Part shown: piece after piece, positions 1 to 11,020 of the stretch
Layout: every line of letters begins with the position of its first letter
Numbering within the stretch: the stretch's first letter is position 1
Assembly (NCBI GenBank): GCA_036924285.1
Contig: JAYKYS010000007.1
Location: 30,930,001 to 30,994,000, forward strand
Reading direction: 5' to 3'
Source: Asterella californica
Taxonomy: Eukaryota; Streptophyta; Marchantiopsida; Marchantiales; Aytoniaceae
DNA length: 64,000 bases
Made by a program: the position numbers and the translations under genes
The notes under the pieces: model-generated
The model's input: the letters and a program-made list of their open reading frames with translations, nothing else
The model's database searches: none
Told to the model about the DNA's origin: nothing

Positions 1-1372
1 AATAAAAAGAGTTGTCCCAGTATCACACGATTCAAACCTAAGTCCAAACAACGTTCATGTACAAGCTCTTAGCTAAAGCTAGCTACCACAAGCTATACAT
101 AACCAACTAGAACTCCAACAAACTAAAAAAGATAAAAATCGTAGCGAAGGAATCGAAAAAGATCTATCTGAGAACTTTCTCCTTTCACCAAACGGTCTTC
201 AGATGTCGATATGGTCTTCTTCCTTGACTCCGTTGGTCCAAGAAACCTTCAGATCCAACAACCGAGATATCGTCGATTTTCGGTCGTAGGTGATCGAACC
301 TTCAAAAACTCCTCCCTGTGGCTTAAAACCGCACACATCGCTCAAACAGATCGTCTGATCTGATATCCGTCTTCTTTGATAGGTAGATCTAGCTACCCTG
401 AACCCAACGAGACTTCAAACAAGCCGTTTGGAGTTCCGCTCGCAAAATCACGCAAGAAATTTGATCACAAGATGTAAAAAACTGACGTAAATCGACTCCC
501 TGCGACTCAAACTTGATAAACCAACAACCCAATCCACATACGATGTTCTCTTATGTGTAGTGAAGACTCTTTGATCGCGTAGGCATCAAGAACGAAGAGT
601 TTGACTCATCGATCGCAAAGAACAACCCAACTTCAAGTCGTAGACAAACGAAAATATGATGTAAGCATTTTCCTGCGAGCCAATTTCACTTAGAACTCCC
701 AAAGCGTCTGATGAAACTTCGTATCGTCTTCAATTTCCTGAAGAACTCGGCGTTTTGATCCCGATGGATCCAAGGACAACAAGTTTAGACTCCGGAACGG
801 TTCGAACGGTCCAACTCTCCTTCACAGATCACTGAAGCAATCCAAATCCTCTTTCTGCGTCTCAATTTCTCTCAGAACACACACCTCGATCCGCCTCTTC
901 ACAAACCGTCTTACCAACGCGTAGCCTGCATAGATCTGAACCCAATGACACCTTGCGCGTATGCTTCACAATTCTCCGAACCATCTACCGACAGATCGTA
1001 GGAACAAGCTAACCCCTTAAGCAGCCGCCTTACATCAATCACAGTACGTACAAGTTTTCTCCGATAATGAAGAAGCAAGCCCCTTGAGTCCTTAGTATAG
1101 CGCCAGGAGCTGCAAATATCCAGTCAGCAAAAGTAAACTAGGGCCCAGTTTGATTTTCTCATCTTTCGAGTCTTGTAACTTCTCCACTAGGCGTCCAAAC
1201 AAAGTAGACGAAGTGCTTATGAAAAGCTAACAAGGAGCTCTGCCCATTGATGCGATGAAAATGAAAATCAAAGTTGTGCAAAAAACTTCATTTTTAACCT
1301 CATGAGCGTCTTTGGAACGATAACGATAAACCTCAAAATAAATTTTCAGGTAGAAGACAGTCCACGACACGT
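1..1372. other. No gene recognised; possible retroelement LTR/leader on the minus strand
   Basis: No open frame of useful length is present. The plus strand is rich in pyrimidines and in short TCTTC/GATC-type words. Read on the minus strand it resembles the non-coding LTR or leader DNA of plant LTR retrotransposons, but I find no partner repeat, primer-binding site or terminal TG..CA that would prove it. Confidence 0.2.
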
Positions 1373-1374
1373 TT

Positions 1375-1626
1375 GTGTAACTTGAAAAGCCTCCACGTAA
1401 GTGGAGGTTTTTTGCTGCACTCCGAAAGCCTCCGCATACGTGAAGGCTTTTCTCTGCAACTTGAAACGCTTGAAAGCCTTCACTTGCGTGGAGGTTTTTC
1501 TCCTCACCTCGAGAGTCTTCGTGTATGCGGATGTTTTTTGTTGCAACTTGAAAAACCTCCACGTGTGCCGAAGCTTTTGTTTCTTCCATATCAAGAAGCC
1601 TCCGCGTACACTGAGGCTTTTTTATG
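1375..1626. repeat. Tandem array of six stem-loop units
   Basis: Six consecutive units of roughly 37-48 bp each contain a short inverted repeat followed by a run of four to six T. The stems are variants of CCTCCAC-loop-GTGGAGG: the first is CCTCCACGTAAGTGGAGG, the second GCCTCCGCATACGTGAAGGC, the third CCTTCACTTGCGTGGAGG and the last GCCTCCGCGTACACTGAGGC. Spacers repeat the words GCAACTTGAAA or CACTCCGAAA. The units have diverged while most keep pairing. Repeated peptides appear in several frames on both strands, as expected of a minisatellite, so I do not call a protein. Confidence 0.75.
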
Positions 1627-2081
1627 CCACATCAAATGCCATCTATTTTCTTCCATCTTGTTATTTCGTCACTATGTTTTTTTGTAGTCGTTCTCACACA
1701 ATCGTTATATGTTTTTCATAGATAACTTGGCACAGTGTCATTGAAGACCTCCATGTACTGCTTCTTTAAGCTTGATTTTGACAACTGTCAGATATCTGAA
1801 TGGGCTATCAATTTCTACTTCATACAGGGACTTAACCTTGTCGAACTCACTTTTCGTGTCCTTCAAGTTGGTCGTTCTGATCTGGAGGATTTGGGGCTTG
1901 TATACTCGGTCTCCGCTGCAGCCGAGAATCAATATGTTGTTGTGCATTTTGAAGATCATGTTGAAAAGCGCTGAAAGTTACTACTGTCTCTCTCGACATC
2001 TTTTCAACGGGTCTCCTCATCCACGAGCCAGAAGCTGATAGTTTGACGAGACGTGTATACACAGTTGATAGTGATTAAGAG
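1627..2081. other. No gene recognised
   Basis: Short open stretches occur on both strands but none has recognisable composition or motifs. It separates the stem-loop array from the coding-like stretch that follows. Confidence 0.3.
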
Positions 2082-3333
2082 GTGGATGATTTCTGTGAGG
2101 TGGACGAGGACAATGTGGCTCACAAGGATAGTGAGTCACTTTGTAGTGTTGTGTGGGATTTCATTCGTGTTGTCAGGAGATTGAAGTTGACACAAGAAGA
2201 AGCTGACATTGTTTTTTTCTCAGCTGTCTTCCGGAAGAAGTCGTATAATCTTGATATTTGGATGAAGAGAAAACAAACATTCGTCAAGAGTTTTAGGTCT
2301 TCGATCCTGATCCAGCGTATATCGAATGTTGAGCTTTTTGAGCGTGGTCAAAAGAAATGACAAACTCTAGTGATATTCCTGTTGATGTTATCAATATTGA
2401 TTACGTTGAGGATCCAATTCCTCTTGTTTCCATTGATCCTATGAGGCAAGTACTGAAGGCAAGAAAAGTTGGTAGAGGGAGGAGAACTGTTCTCTCTACT
2501 CGAAAACCACCATCACCTAAGCCATCAAGGGGAGCTGGGCTGCAAGAAAATCTACTGCACGGAGATCTCGAAGTCAACGGCAGGAGACAGTGACTTCATA
2601 TGGTTCAGTTCTCACTCCTGTTTTGTCTGATAGTTACGATGTCAGAGAACAATCATCCTCTGCTAATGTCACTTCTTCTCAAGTAGGAGGAACTTCTAGC
2701 TGGTCATCAACCAAGAAGGATGGGAGGGTTGATGTTCTTAACTCTGTTGTACATCATGATTCAGAACAATGCCTGCTCGTCTCCAAAATAGACGAACACA
2801 TACTTCTTTGCCGTTTACAGTGGAGGTAGGTTGCTGTTGTTCACTTTTGGTCCTCAAGGGTCACTTCTGTTGTCTGATGATGTTTCAGAGGTTAAAACCA
2901 GCTAGACTTTAGGGATCTGGTCATATGTGTCATAGTAACGCTGGATCACAAATGAGGGGAAAGAATCCAGATTTGATTGCTGAATCAGTTGAAGTTACGT
3001 CAGACCTGATGACCGGAGTACTTTCTCCTAGACCAGATTAGCGAAAGGATTCTCATATAAGTGTCTCGAAGGGACGATGAGCTAAACAGTCGAGATAAAG
3101 CTTCAAGCAGCAGATACTTAGTACAAGGTCAGCATCGTTATCTTCTTGTTCAACGTGTGATTGGACAACGATACCGACATGTTAGCACAGAGACTATGGC
3201 GGACAGAGTATTTAAAAATGCTGATGACATTTGCTGGATAACATTCTCCTCTTACATAGACAAACGCTACACTACTAGAATTGTACGCCGTTACAGTTTG
3301 AGTTCGTACACATCTTCTGTGTATGCCTTCTAA
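2082..3333 (+). pseudogene. Unrecognised coding-like stretch, frame-disrupted
   Basis: I do not recognise this sequence. Three short frames follow each other on the plus strand: 2082-2360, 2357-2593 and 2590-2829, each overlapping the next by 4 bp. The first encodes an acidic start (MDDFCEVDEDNV) and then a basic region (IRVVRRLKLTQEEADI). The second ends in a basic, proline-containing stretch (KVGRGRRTVLSTRKPPSPKP) that resembles a nuclear or DNA-binding linker. A further open frame lies at 3061-3333. The 4-bp overlaps look like an operon, but in a plant genome frame changes in one decayed gene are the simpler reading. No catalytic motif is visible. It could also be a set of chance open frames. 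Confidence 0.25.
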
Positions 3334-4984
3334 TCTGTCAATATGTAAAGACAGTTCCTCAAACCATTACTTTTAGAGAGGAAAATTTTCCATATGCTGT
3401 ATGAGAATACATACGCAGTGTAGTTGTATGCAGATTCATTGGGTGCGTATGCAGTTACATACCCAATGTATTTGATTTGACTTAGCGATCGCTTTCCTCT
3501 GTGGATGACGATGTGATAATTCGGTTGACACTTCTGGCTTAAAGATCTAGACTTGAACCTGCATAAAGCTTAAAAGCAGCATGTAAGGAGGACTCAAGTT
3601 CTGGGATTTGGGGCGCCAATGACGCAAGTTAATTAAGAACATGATCATGACGTTCAAACATAGCAGTGAGATCAGAATGGGAAGCTGTTCGGACAGTTTC
3701 CGCTTCCTCTTTCGATTCTTATTCCTTTGCAGTTGCAAGCAAGATGGGTCTACATATGCACGGGCCTGTATGGACAAACGAGCACTTGGTTGATACTGCG
3801 TGAAAACCAGAAATGAGCGCAAGTCCACTCTCAATACACACTAACAAAGGGATTAGAAACATCATTATCTCACTACAAGGATTGTTATATACCTAGCCTA
3901 CACTTCAGAAAGATTAGGTAAGAGGTAAAACACTAGTAACTAGGCAGTAACAGGAGAACAGTATGATGTTATCAAAGTTACTGAACTTGGAAGTAATATA
4001 GATGATGAAGGGATAACCAGACATTGTGTGTCTGTTCATTGAGTACTTGTTACAAAAGCTGGAGGCATTCAACGAGTACGCACCAGTTGATTGTTGGTGT
4101 CGTTCAGGTGGCGTGGGATGTGCTTTCTTATATACTCATCTACATCGTGAGATGGACGAATCGACAAAAACTGATTCTAGTGAAAACCGGAAAGCTGGAG
4201 CCTCTTGACGATTGCAACGGTTGCGTGTGAATCATCTGTTTTCTCTCTTGTGAAGTGTATCAATCAATACATGCCGTGCATGGCTCACCTTTACAGGACG
4301 TGCTTTTTAGTGTCGTGACTTTGACGTAAGCGGGATGGGTCATGTCGCATTAATCAAGTTTTGTCCCAAGCAAGTGATCGAAACTTTGACTCTGGTTACT
4401 GTTAAAGATAATTTCTAGTTCACTCTTTAGTCACTCTGAGTACTACCAAGTTCAGTCACCTCTAGTACAACAACTTAAGTCTCATTTCTCTATTACTGAT
4501 CGCTGATCTTTTATTGACTTTTTGTCTATAGGTTAGAGTATATAATAACCCTTCTCTAGAGAGATTATCAGATCCCTTTCTTATATATCTCATCTACGAA
4601 TGATGAAATTTTCTGATCAAAACACTTTTGACTGCATCTTTGGAGGAGAAGGAGATAAAATTTGGCAATTCTGAGAGTTCTTTTGGCCTTCCTAATTTAT
4701 GCAAAGGATTTCAGAAAGAGCTTTCCAATGATTCAACTTCGACCCAAACGGAGCTCGTATAAAGAAGTTACACTTTCGCAAAATTTTGATCAACACAATT
4801 TGATTATTTTTGAAAACCTTAATGATGAAATTTGACGTTTCTGAGATTTTTCCCATGCTTGACTGGATCGCAAGATAAAATAAGATAGACACTATTTCCA
4901 CCTCCACAACCACTCTAGAAAATTTTGGATTTTCTCAGCTACTTGATATTCTTTCGATGGTTAACTTAGTGATAATTTGCTTCA
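3334..4984. other. No gene recognised; upstream flank of the Copia remnant
   Basis: Only short, low-quality frames occur (for example 4024-4230, plus strand). A TATA-like, AT-rich patch lies near 4540-4600, and sequence around 4690-4900 resembles non-coding retroelement leader. A Copia element begins at about 4985, so part of this stretch may be its 5' LTR or leader, but no copy matching the 3' flank and no primer-binding site was found. Confidence 0.25.
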
Positions 4985-5735
4985 TGATCATCATAAGCTG
5001 GACAATACAAACTATCCAATATACTGCTGCAAGGTTCAGGTCATCTTCTAGAATTACGACTTGTGTGATATTGTGTTAGGTGATGAGAAGAGACCTCTTG
5101 GATCTCCAGCAGCTGTCAAATCTTGCACTAACGATATCAACAAGCACTTGCCATCATCAAGATGATCATCAAAGATCTTCTAAATAAGTTTGGCATACAT
5201 TCATCAAAAAGCGTGAAGGAGCAGCACGTGAGGAAGAAAATTCTCCGTAGGAAGTTGAATACTTTGCAAATGGATGCAGTAAATTCACTAGAAAAGCATT
5301 TGAATACAATGAAAGGTCTGGTACACAACTGAAGAATCTAGATGGGGCTATAGATGATGACAACTTGGTATTGAAAGTGCTCTAGAGCTTACCAGAATCT
5401 TACGAGCATTTTGTCAACGCTGTGGATGTACGTAAGGAGCCTATTACATTCGCAAAATTACAAACATTAACTTTGCAAGAAGCTATGAACATCGAGACCA
5501 AATCCACTCAAGCAGCTACTACTGATGTTGCTTTCTTCTTCAAGAGGAGAGATAAGAAACGTGGTTGACCTCAAGATTCGTAAGACACAAGGAGCATCGG
5601 GAGAACAAGCGAGGAAGTATTACACGAGATTTAGATGGTAAGTTCAACAATTCTAACAAACAAAAACTAGAGGTTGCAACTACTGTAAAAAATATGATCA
5701 CTTCATACATGAGTGCCGAAAGAAATCGTTTGATC
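4985..5735 (+). pseudogene. Copia Gag remnant with CCHC zinc knuckle
   Basis: This is the nucleocapsid-forming part of a Copia polyprotein, which packages element RNA into virus-like particles. The N-terminal region reads KLDNTNYPIY..., the usual opening of plant Copia Gag, followed by GDEKRP. After frame changes a leucine-rich stretch (LVLKVL-stop-SLPESYEHFV) matches the Gag middle region, where LxSLP is typical. A CX2CX4HX4C zinc knuckle (CNYCKKYDHFIHEC) is encoded at 5675-5716. Several in-frame stops and shifts break it. The family assignment rests on the knuckle together with the protease and integrase that follow in the expected order. Confidence 0.75.
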
Positions 5736-5836
5736 AACGTTTAAACACCAATAGAAGTAACTTCGTACAAACATCTGATCATGACGAGAAGCTTTTCTTC
5801 ACTGCCATGTATACATATGTTCATGATCAACAATAG

Positions 5837-6924
5837 TGGATTGATTCAAGTGCATCAAACCACATCACACCAGAGAAAGAGTGGTTCTAAGATTTTCATC
5901 CTTTGAATGGATTAGAGATACGACTTGGTGATGATAAGGGATATCAAGTCAAGAGAGAAGGGAACATTCGTATCAAGCTTCCTTTACGTCAGAACAAAAC
6001 CATTGGAGGTGTTTGGTTTGTACTTGGTGTGGTGCACAATTTGTTAAGTGTTGATAAACTTCATATAAATGGATTTCAACTCTCGTTTGATCTCAAGGTT
6101 GTTCCATTCTCGACCAAGGATCTGTGATAGCTACATGGCTGAAGGTTGACCACTTGTATGATTACAAGCCCTACCTTTGATTGCTCTAGTTCTAGCTGTT
6201 GTAACAAATACGGGTCAATTGTGACATCTTCGACTTGGACACTTATATTATCAAAAAATGTGGAAGTTGTTCCATGAGGACTTGGCCCTTGGTATCTCCA
6301 AATTGGTCCCTTGCATACAGACATCTATGGACTTATAGAGATTATTTTCTTGGAGGTTCTAAGTACTTCATGTTGATTGTTGATAATTTCTCGAGATATA
6401 TTTGGATTTTCTTCTTGTCAGAAAGTCTGAAGCACTCTCACATCTTCAACAAATTGTTAACATGGTGGAACGACAAACTGGACAACCAGTGAAGAGTATC
6501 CGAAGTGATAGAGGAGGAGAGTTCACTTCCAAGGCTTCTGTAAATATTTTGCTAAGAAAGAGATACTACAACAGTTGACTACGTCATGCACACCTCAGCA
6601 AAATGGAGTGGTTGAATGGAAGATAGAACTTTTGTGAAGATGACAAGAAGTCTTCTCAATGAGCAAGATCTACCAAAAGATCTTTGGGTTGAAGTTGTGA
6701 ATACTATGGTTTACTTTCTGAACAGAATTTCAACAAATACGATTCAAAACATAACTCCATTCGAAGCTTTCACAAGAAAGAAGTCAGACCTCTCTAACCT
6801 GCGGATTTTTGGCTGTAAAGCATATGCTAGAATTCCACAAAAGTTGCTCCAAAAATTTGATAATAGATTCCATATCTGTACATTCATAAGATATCCAGCA
6901 AGAGAGAAGAATATAGACTCTTGA
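5837..6924 (+). pseudogene. Copia protease and integrase remnant
   Basis: Protease opens with WIDSSASNHIT at 5837, the plant Copia form of the aspartic protease active site (D-S-G/S-A), directly after a TAG stop. A frame at 5903-6127 holds the LLSVDKL-type region common in this domain. Integrase follows: a GHLYYQK segment from the zinc-binding part, the first catalytic Asp in LIVDNFSRYIWIFF (near 6370-6420), the second in IRSDRGGEFTS (near 6497-6530), and the TPQQNGVVE motif that carries the catalytic Glu (near 6590-6615). The frame 6616-6924 continues into the C-terminal part (FEAFTRKKSDLSNLRIFGCK). Stops and frameshifts separate the pieces, so no functional enzyme is expected. Confidence 0.8.
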
Positions 6925-7108
6925 GTGCTGCAAGAAAGATCATTTTCTGTTGAGATGTAGTATTTTTAGAGGTCCTTCCATCTCAAAATTCACAGCATCA
7001 TTTTTTTTATCTAACACCTAATTCAGAGAATCGTGAAGAAGTCAGCAAGAACCATCACCTGCACAAGTTGAAGATACTGATTCAGGTCCAACTACAGCAG
7101 ATTCGCTT

Positions 7109-8598
7109 GTGGTACACCAGATTACTCTAGATTCAAATTTTGCTGCTCAACCAAGGAGACCCGTCAGAATGAAGAAAGTTCTTTCAAAGCTAGAGGATGA
7201 TATTCTCATGGATGAAGCTCAAGGTAATGGAGAAACTATTTCATTTCAAGAGGCTTTCAATAAAGATCGATGGAGACGTGCAATGGAGGAAGAATATGAT
7301 ACATTACTTAAAAATGAAACTTGGAGCCTAGTACCTCTTCCATCTAACAAGAAAAGCACTTGGCTGTAAGTGGGTTTATAAGATCAAGAGATATACAGAT
7401 GAATCTATTGAGAGATACAAGGCTCGCCTTGTTGCAAAAGGCTACTTGTAGATTGCGGAAGAAGATTTTCAAGAGAGCTTCACACATGTGGAGGTGAACA
7501 TTAGTGCACAAGCTACATAAGACATTGTATGACCTCAAACAAGCTCCAAGAACTTAGTACATAAGAATCGACATCTTCTTGAAACAGCAAGGCTTCTCGT
7601 CTACTAGAGGAGATCTTAACTTCTATGTTTTGATTACTTCTCAACATTATTGTACGTGGATGACCTGATACTATCCAGAAGTAATCAAGGAAGAGTACAG
7701 AAGGTTCAGCAAGCTTTACTGCAAGAGTTTGATACGGAAGATCTAGGACTTCTCAACTTTTACCTCGGAGTTCAGTTTCTGGAAGACAACGGCATGTTGT
7801 ATCTCACTCAAGAAAGATACACAGCAAGCATACTTCAGGATTTTCAGGTGGAGAGTACAAGCTTGCGCCTACTCCCATGGTTATCTCCAGTGACAATATT
7901 TTTTTGTTGATAACGAGCATGCAGATGCAACAGAATTCAGAAAACTGATAGAAAAGTTGATTTACTTGGCTGTAACTACTATACCAAATGTCTCGTATCC
8001 AGTCAGCAAACTCACTCAGAATATGGAGTGTCCCACATTAATGCATATGAGGGCAGCAAAGAGAGTTTTGCGCTACCTCAAGAGAACTATCAGTTATGGG
8101 CTCAGATATAGCTCAGATAGGTCTCTTGGACTTGTTGGAAGATATGCTGATTGGGAAGACGATTCTTCACACGGTAAATCAATGTCCGGATTTGCGTTTA
8201 TGCTTGGAGGAGGTTTCATCACTTGATAGTGTAAAAAGAAGCCATCTATTGCTTTATCCTCTTTTGAAGCAAAATGTAGTGGTATGTGTAATGCTGCACG
8301 AGAGACCATTTGGCTAAGATGGATGTTGGAAGATATAGATGTGAAGCATGACACTCCAACAGTAATCTGGACAGATAGCATGAGTGCAATAGCATTGACG
8401 AAAAATCCAGTGCACCATGCTAGAACAAAGCACACTGAAGTGCAAGTCCACTTCACTAGAGAAAAAAAATTTTCAAGAGCGGTTGTTTATCAATGGGTAA
8501 CAACAGATGATCAAACTGTTGATATATTCACCCAGCTTTTGTCTTCAGACAGGTTTCAAAAACTAAGACTTAAACTGGGTGTATATTCAGTCCACTAA
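7109..8598 (+). pseudogene. Copia reverse transcriptase and RNase H remnant
   Basis: The RT N-terminus is recognisable at 7245-7369 (FQEAFNKDRWRRAMEEEYDT, then [13 protein letters not shown]), followed in another frame by [10 protein letters not shown]...[10 protein letters not shown]. The palm is shortened: sequence between the FTHVE region and the catalytic box is missing or scrambled. The box itself, YVDDLIL, is at about 7650, and DLGLLNFYLGVQF follows. The frame 7957-8226 carries the Copia connection (MRAAKRVLRYLKRT, YADWEDD). RNase H at 8284-8598 contains the acidic residues in IWTDSMSAIAL and the terminal H-rich KNPVHHARTKHTEV. Multiple disruptions make it a pseudogene. Confidence 0.85.
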
Positions 8599-8602
8599 CA
8601 TT

Positions 8603-8640
8603 AAGAGGAGGTGTACTTAAAAATGAGCGCATATGAAAGC
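8603..8640 (+). other. Polypurine tract and putative start of the Copia 3' LTR
   Basis: AAGAGGAGG at 8603-8611 sits 5 bp after the RNase H stop codon and is followed by TGTACTTAAA. A purine tract immediately before a terminal TG is where plus-strand DNA synthesis starts in LTR elements. No second LTR copy was found, so the LTR boundary is an inference. Confidence 0.45.
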
Positions 8641-8788
8641 AAATTATGTTCTGATTTCAAGAATAGCAACAGTCAACAGAATTTTCAATGCTTGAATTCA
8701 TCCGTCACTGGTTACTTACTTATTCTGGAGCTGTCTCCAGCGTGGAGAAGTGGATTTGGACCGCATCCCATCCAGAAGTGCATGTTGA

Positions 8789-9187
8789 GACAAAAAGATT
8801 CTTGTGGTTGAGAAGTTCGTGGAGCACTCACACTCGGACGATGTCACCTTACAAACTCTGTGCTTACTATCTAGACTTGCGAAACACTAAGATGGCCCGA
8901 CTTTCGAAATCGAGCCTTAAGCTTGCATTCAACTTGGTGGTGATACCCCTGATGATATCTGTAACGAGCTGCTGGCGAGATGCTCAACAGACGAAGTTAA
9001 CAAAGGGGTTGGGGGAGGAATGTGCTGCCACTCGTTGGGAACTGTGTTCAAGGATGACTCCATATGCATCTACCAGGTGATCTGGGAAAATGAAAATGAA
9101 TCAGACAAAACGTTTTCCAAGTGGAGTAATCTCTTCATGTACTGCTCTGTAAGCGAAAAAGATCTCCTCACAACCTGCACGTTCTGA
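8789..9187 (+). pseudogene. Unrecognised coding-like segment just after the Copia end
   Basis: One frame runs 132 codons with only two stops (TAA at 8888 and 8918) before ending at TGA 9185-9187. Its composition looks like real protein: HSHSDDVTLQTLCLLSRLAK, then CIQLGGDTPDDICNELLARC, and later SICIYQVIWENENESDKTF. I do not recognise the family. It may be an exon of a decayed host gene or a gene fragment caught in or beside the retrotransposon. No start codon or splice site can be assigned with confidence. Confidence 0.35.
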
Positions 9188-10526
9188 AGCAAATCCTGGC
9201 TGTGGGTTAGTAGCTTGCATTCATCAGTCTTCTGGTAGATTTAGCTTCAACAATTAACAGCCGATGAACTCGTGTCAACCAGATGTAGTAAACTTCAGCT
9301 CTTCGAATCTATCTTCTTTCTTATTTTCTGCTCTAGTGACTATATCATAAAATATGAATTGTATTTTCACATGCTCAAGTTCTAACATATCTTTATGAAG
9401 GGTGCATGAAGTCTGATGCATTTGAGTCTTAAACGTCGTCAGTCCAGCGAAGTTTAGTCTTCAGTTTTTCCGGATGACATTATGGTTTGTACTTAAATGG
9501 CCTTTTCCGTGAAACTCCAGAAATCCACGCAAAAGTATTAACAATGTTGATTTTCGCAGCAATTTGCGGTCTTGCAGCCATAAGGAAGAACACCTAGATC
9601 AGTTCTAGGGCTCTGCGACTCTGCGACCGGCTGGAATGGAATTTCCCCTCTCTTTCCTCGACGTTCAGTTATATTCACCTGTTGAGGTTTCTGTGAAGCA
9701 TAAATGACAGTGAACACACAACTAGTATAGATGATAGTGCATAATAAGATGATGTCATTCCCGATCAGTTCTACACGTTGGAAACTTCACTATGAGTACT
9801 TCTCATACCGGCCCACAGGTTTCAGTTGTGAACTACATGCGTATAACTGCAGCTTTAAGGCTTGCTAAAGAGTAGGAGCAGTATAAGCTTTTGATCGAGA
9901 CTTAGGAATTGTTCTTGAATTCTCCACATACACGGAAGAGAAGAACTGGCGATAAGGTTAAATCAGTTCTCAGCGAGTACGGTAGAGCATTCAGTGCATA
10001 CAACAGCTGGAATATTACGGTGATTCTTATCATCCTCCGCGCAACCTGTTCATTCGACAGCTAGCTAATCAAAATCTTGAACATGTTTTCCAACATCACT
10101 TAGAAATAATTTAATAACAACAACGGACTCGTTTACTCTGGCAATCCCATGAGAATACCAGAACTTCCGGTTACTACCTCTAGTCCCTGGGTTGCTGTAC
10201 CACGTGACCTGTACAGAGTGGCTTCCATATAACAACTGATATACCCGGCGTCTGCCTTTGACTATTCAAGTTCTTGGTGCGACGCGCTTCGAATGCTGGA
10301 TAGAATTCACGGAATAGTTACGGTTTGTGAACCGTGAGACCATACTTTCTAGTACCAGAGACATTACGATCATGATGCGCAATCATCTGAGTATGAGAGT
10401 CAACGTATACAGTGAATGAATGATACTCATATTCGTACCCCGGATGACACTGACTACAGCAAGAAAGACAATTTAACAATCCACTCTAGATCACTGCCAG
10501 TCACCACTAAAGAAGGGAATATCAAA
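9188..10526. other. No gene recognised
   Basis: No long frame, no recognised motif and no repeat pair were found. Base composition is balanced rather than AT-rich, unlike the stretch from 14 to 16.6 kb. Confidence 0.3.
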
Positions 10527-10814
10527 CTATTCAATCAAAATAGTGGTGTGTACACTCTGTCTCCTCTTCATGAGTAGCAAGCCTACTGTGCTAGTCACTC
10601 CTTTGTCTAGCGGAAGTTCAATCTTTGCTTCCAGAACTACCTGATCGGTTATGACGGTAAGTACCTCCCGGATTAGTTTCCATGGTCGATTCACATCCTC
10701 GGTTGCGAGGGTGACACAGGAGAGAACAGTCTCAAAAGCTAGGAAATCCGGAAATGAATACACTATCTCTTCGTGATCCCTCGAAGAAGTAGACAAGAGG
10801 TTCAGACACAGCAA
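10527..10814 (-). CDS. Hypothetical small open frame (95 codons)
   Basis: This minus-strand frame has a protein-like composition (FPDFLAFETVLSCVTLATED, then LIREVLTVITDQVVLEAKIE) but no motif I recognise. Further upstream on the same strand two related short peptides, each containing PDD followed by VRS, are encoded by the local duplication at 10833-11020, which hints at a larger decayed coding region. It could equally be chance in DNA of moderate GC content. Confidence 0.2.
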   Translation of the reverse strand: MLCLNLLSTSSRDHEEIVYSFPDFLAFETVLSCVTLATEDVNRPWKLIREVLTVITDQVVLEAKIELPLDKGVTSTVGLLLMKRRQSVHTTILIE

Positions 10815-10832
10815 GATCTATGTTGACGACGG

Positions 10833-11020
10833 ACTCAAAAGTGATCGAACATCAAAGTCGTCGGGTCCTTCAAGATACTGAACCTGCGACTAGGAGGGGA
10901 GGAAACCAAAGACTTTCATAGTATACAAAAAATTATATATTGAGGATACATTCAAAACTGATCGGACGCAAGAGTCGTCGGGTCGTTTCATGATACTGCA
11001 ACATGCGAGGAGGAGAGGAC
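10833..11020. repeat. Local diverged direct duplication, offset about 118 bp
   Basis: The segments starting CTCAAAAGTGATCGAACATC (10833) and TTCAAAACTGATCGGACGCA (10951) are clearly related and stay alignable for about 70 bp. Both contain GTCGTCGGGTC, GATACTG and then AGGAGxGGAGG or a close variant. The offset is 118 bp. Confidence 0.6.

Larger units (their letters stand above)
4985..8611 (+). mobile_element. Degenerate Ty1/Copia LTR retrotransposon (internal region)
   Basis: The order Gag, protease, integrase, reverse transcriptase, RNase H on one strand is diagnostic of Ty1/Copia (Pseudoviridae-type) elements; in Gypsy elements integrase comes last. Every domain carries stop codons and frameshifts, and RT has lost part of its palm region, so the copy cannot be autonomous. 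It ends at a polypurine tract (8603-8611). I found neither flanking LTR with confidence; the 3' LTR may start with TG at 8612. The level of decay makes it clearly older than the two Gypsy elements further right. Confidence 0.85.

Noticed and set aside
1375..1626. CRISPR-like array
   Set aside because: The units themselves are the repeated, diverged hairpins; there are no unique spacers, and the genome is a plant's.
3547..3834. 95-codon minus-strand frame
   Set aside because: It starts at a non-ATG codon and has no recognisable motif or neighbour.
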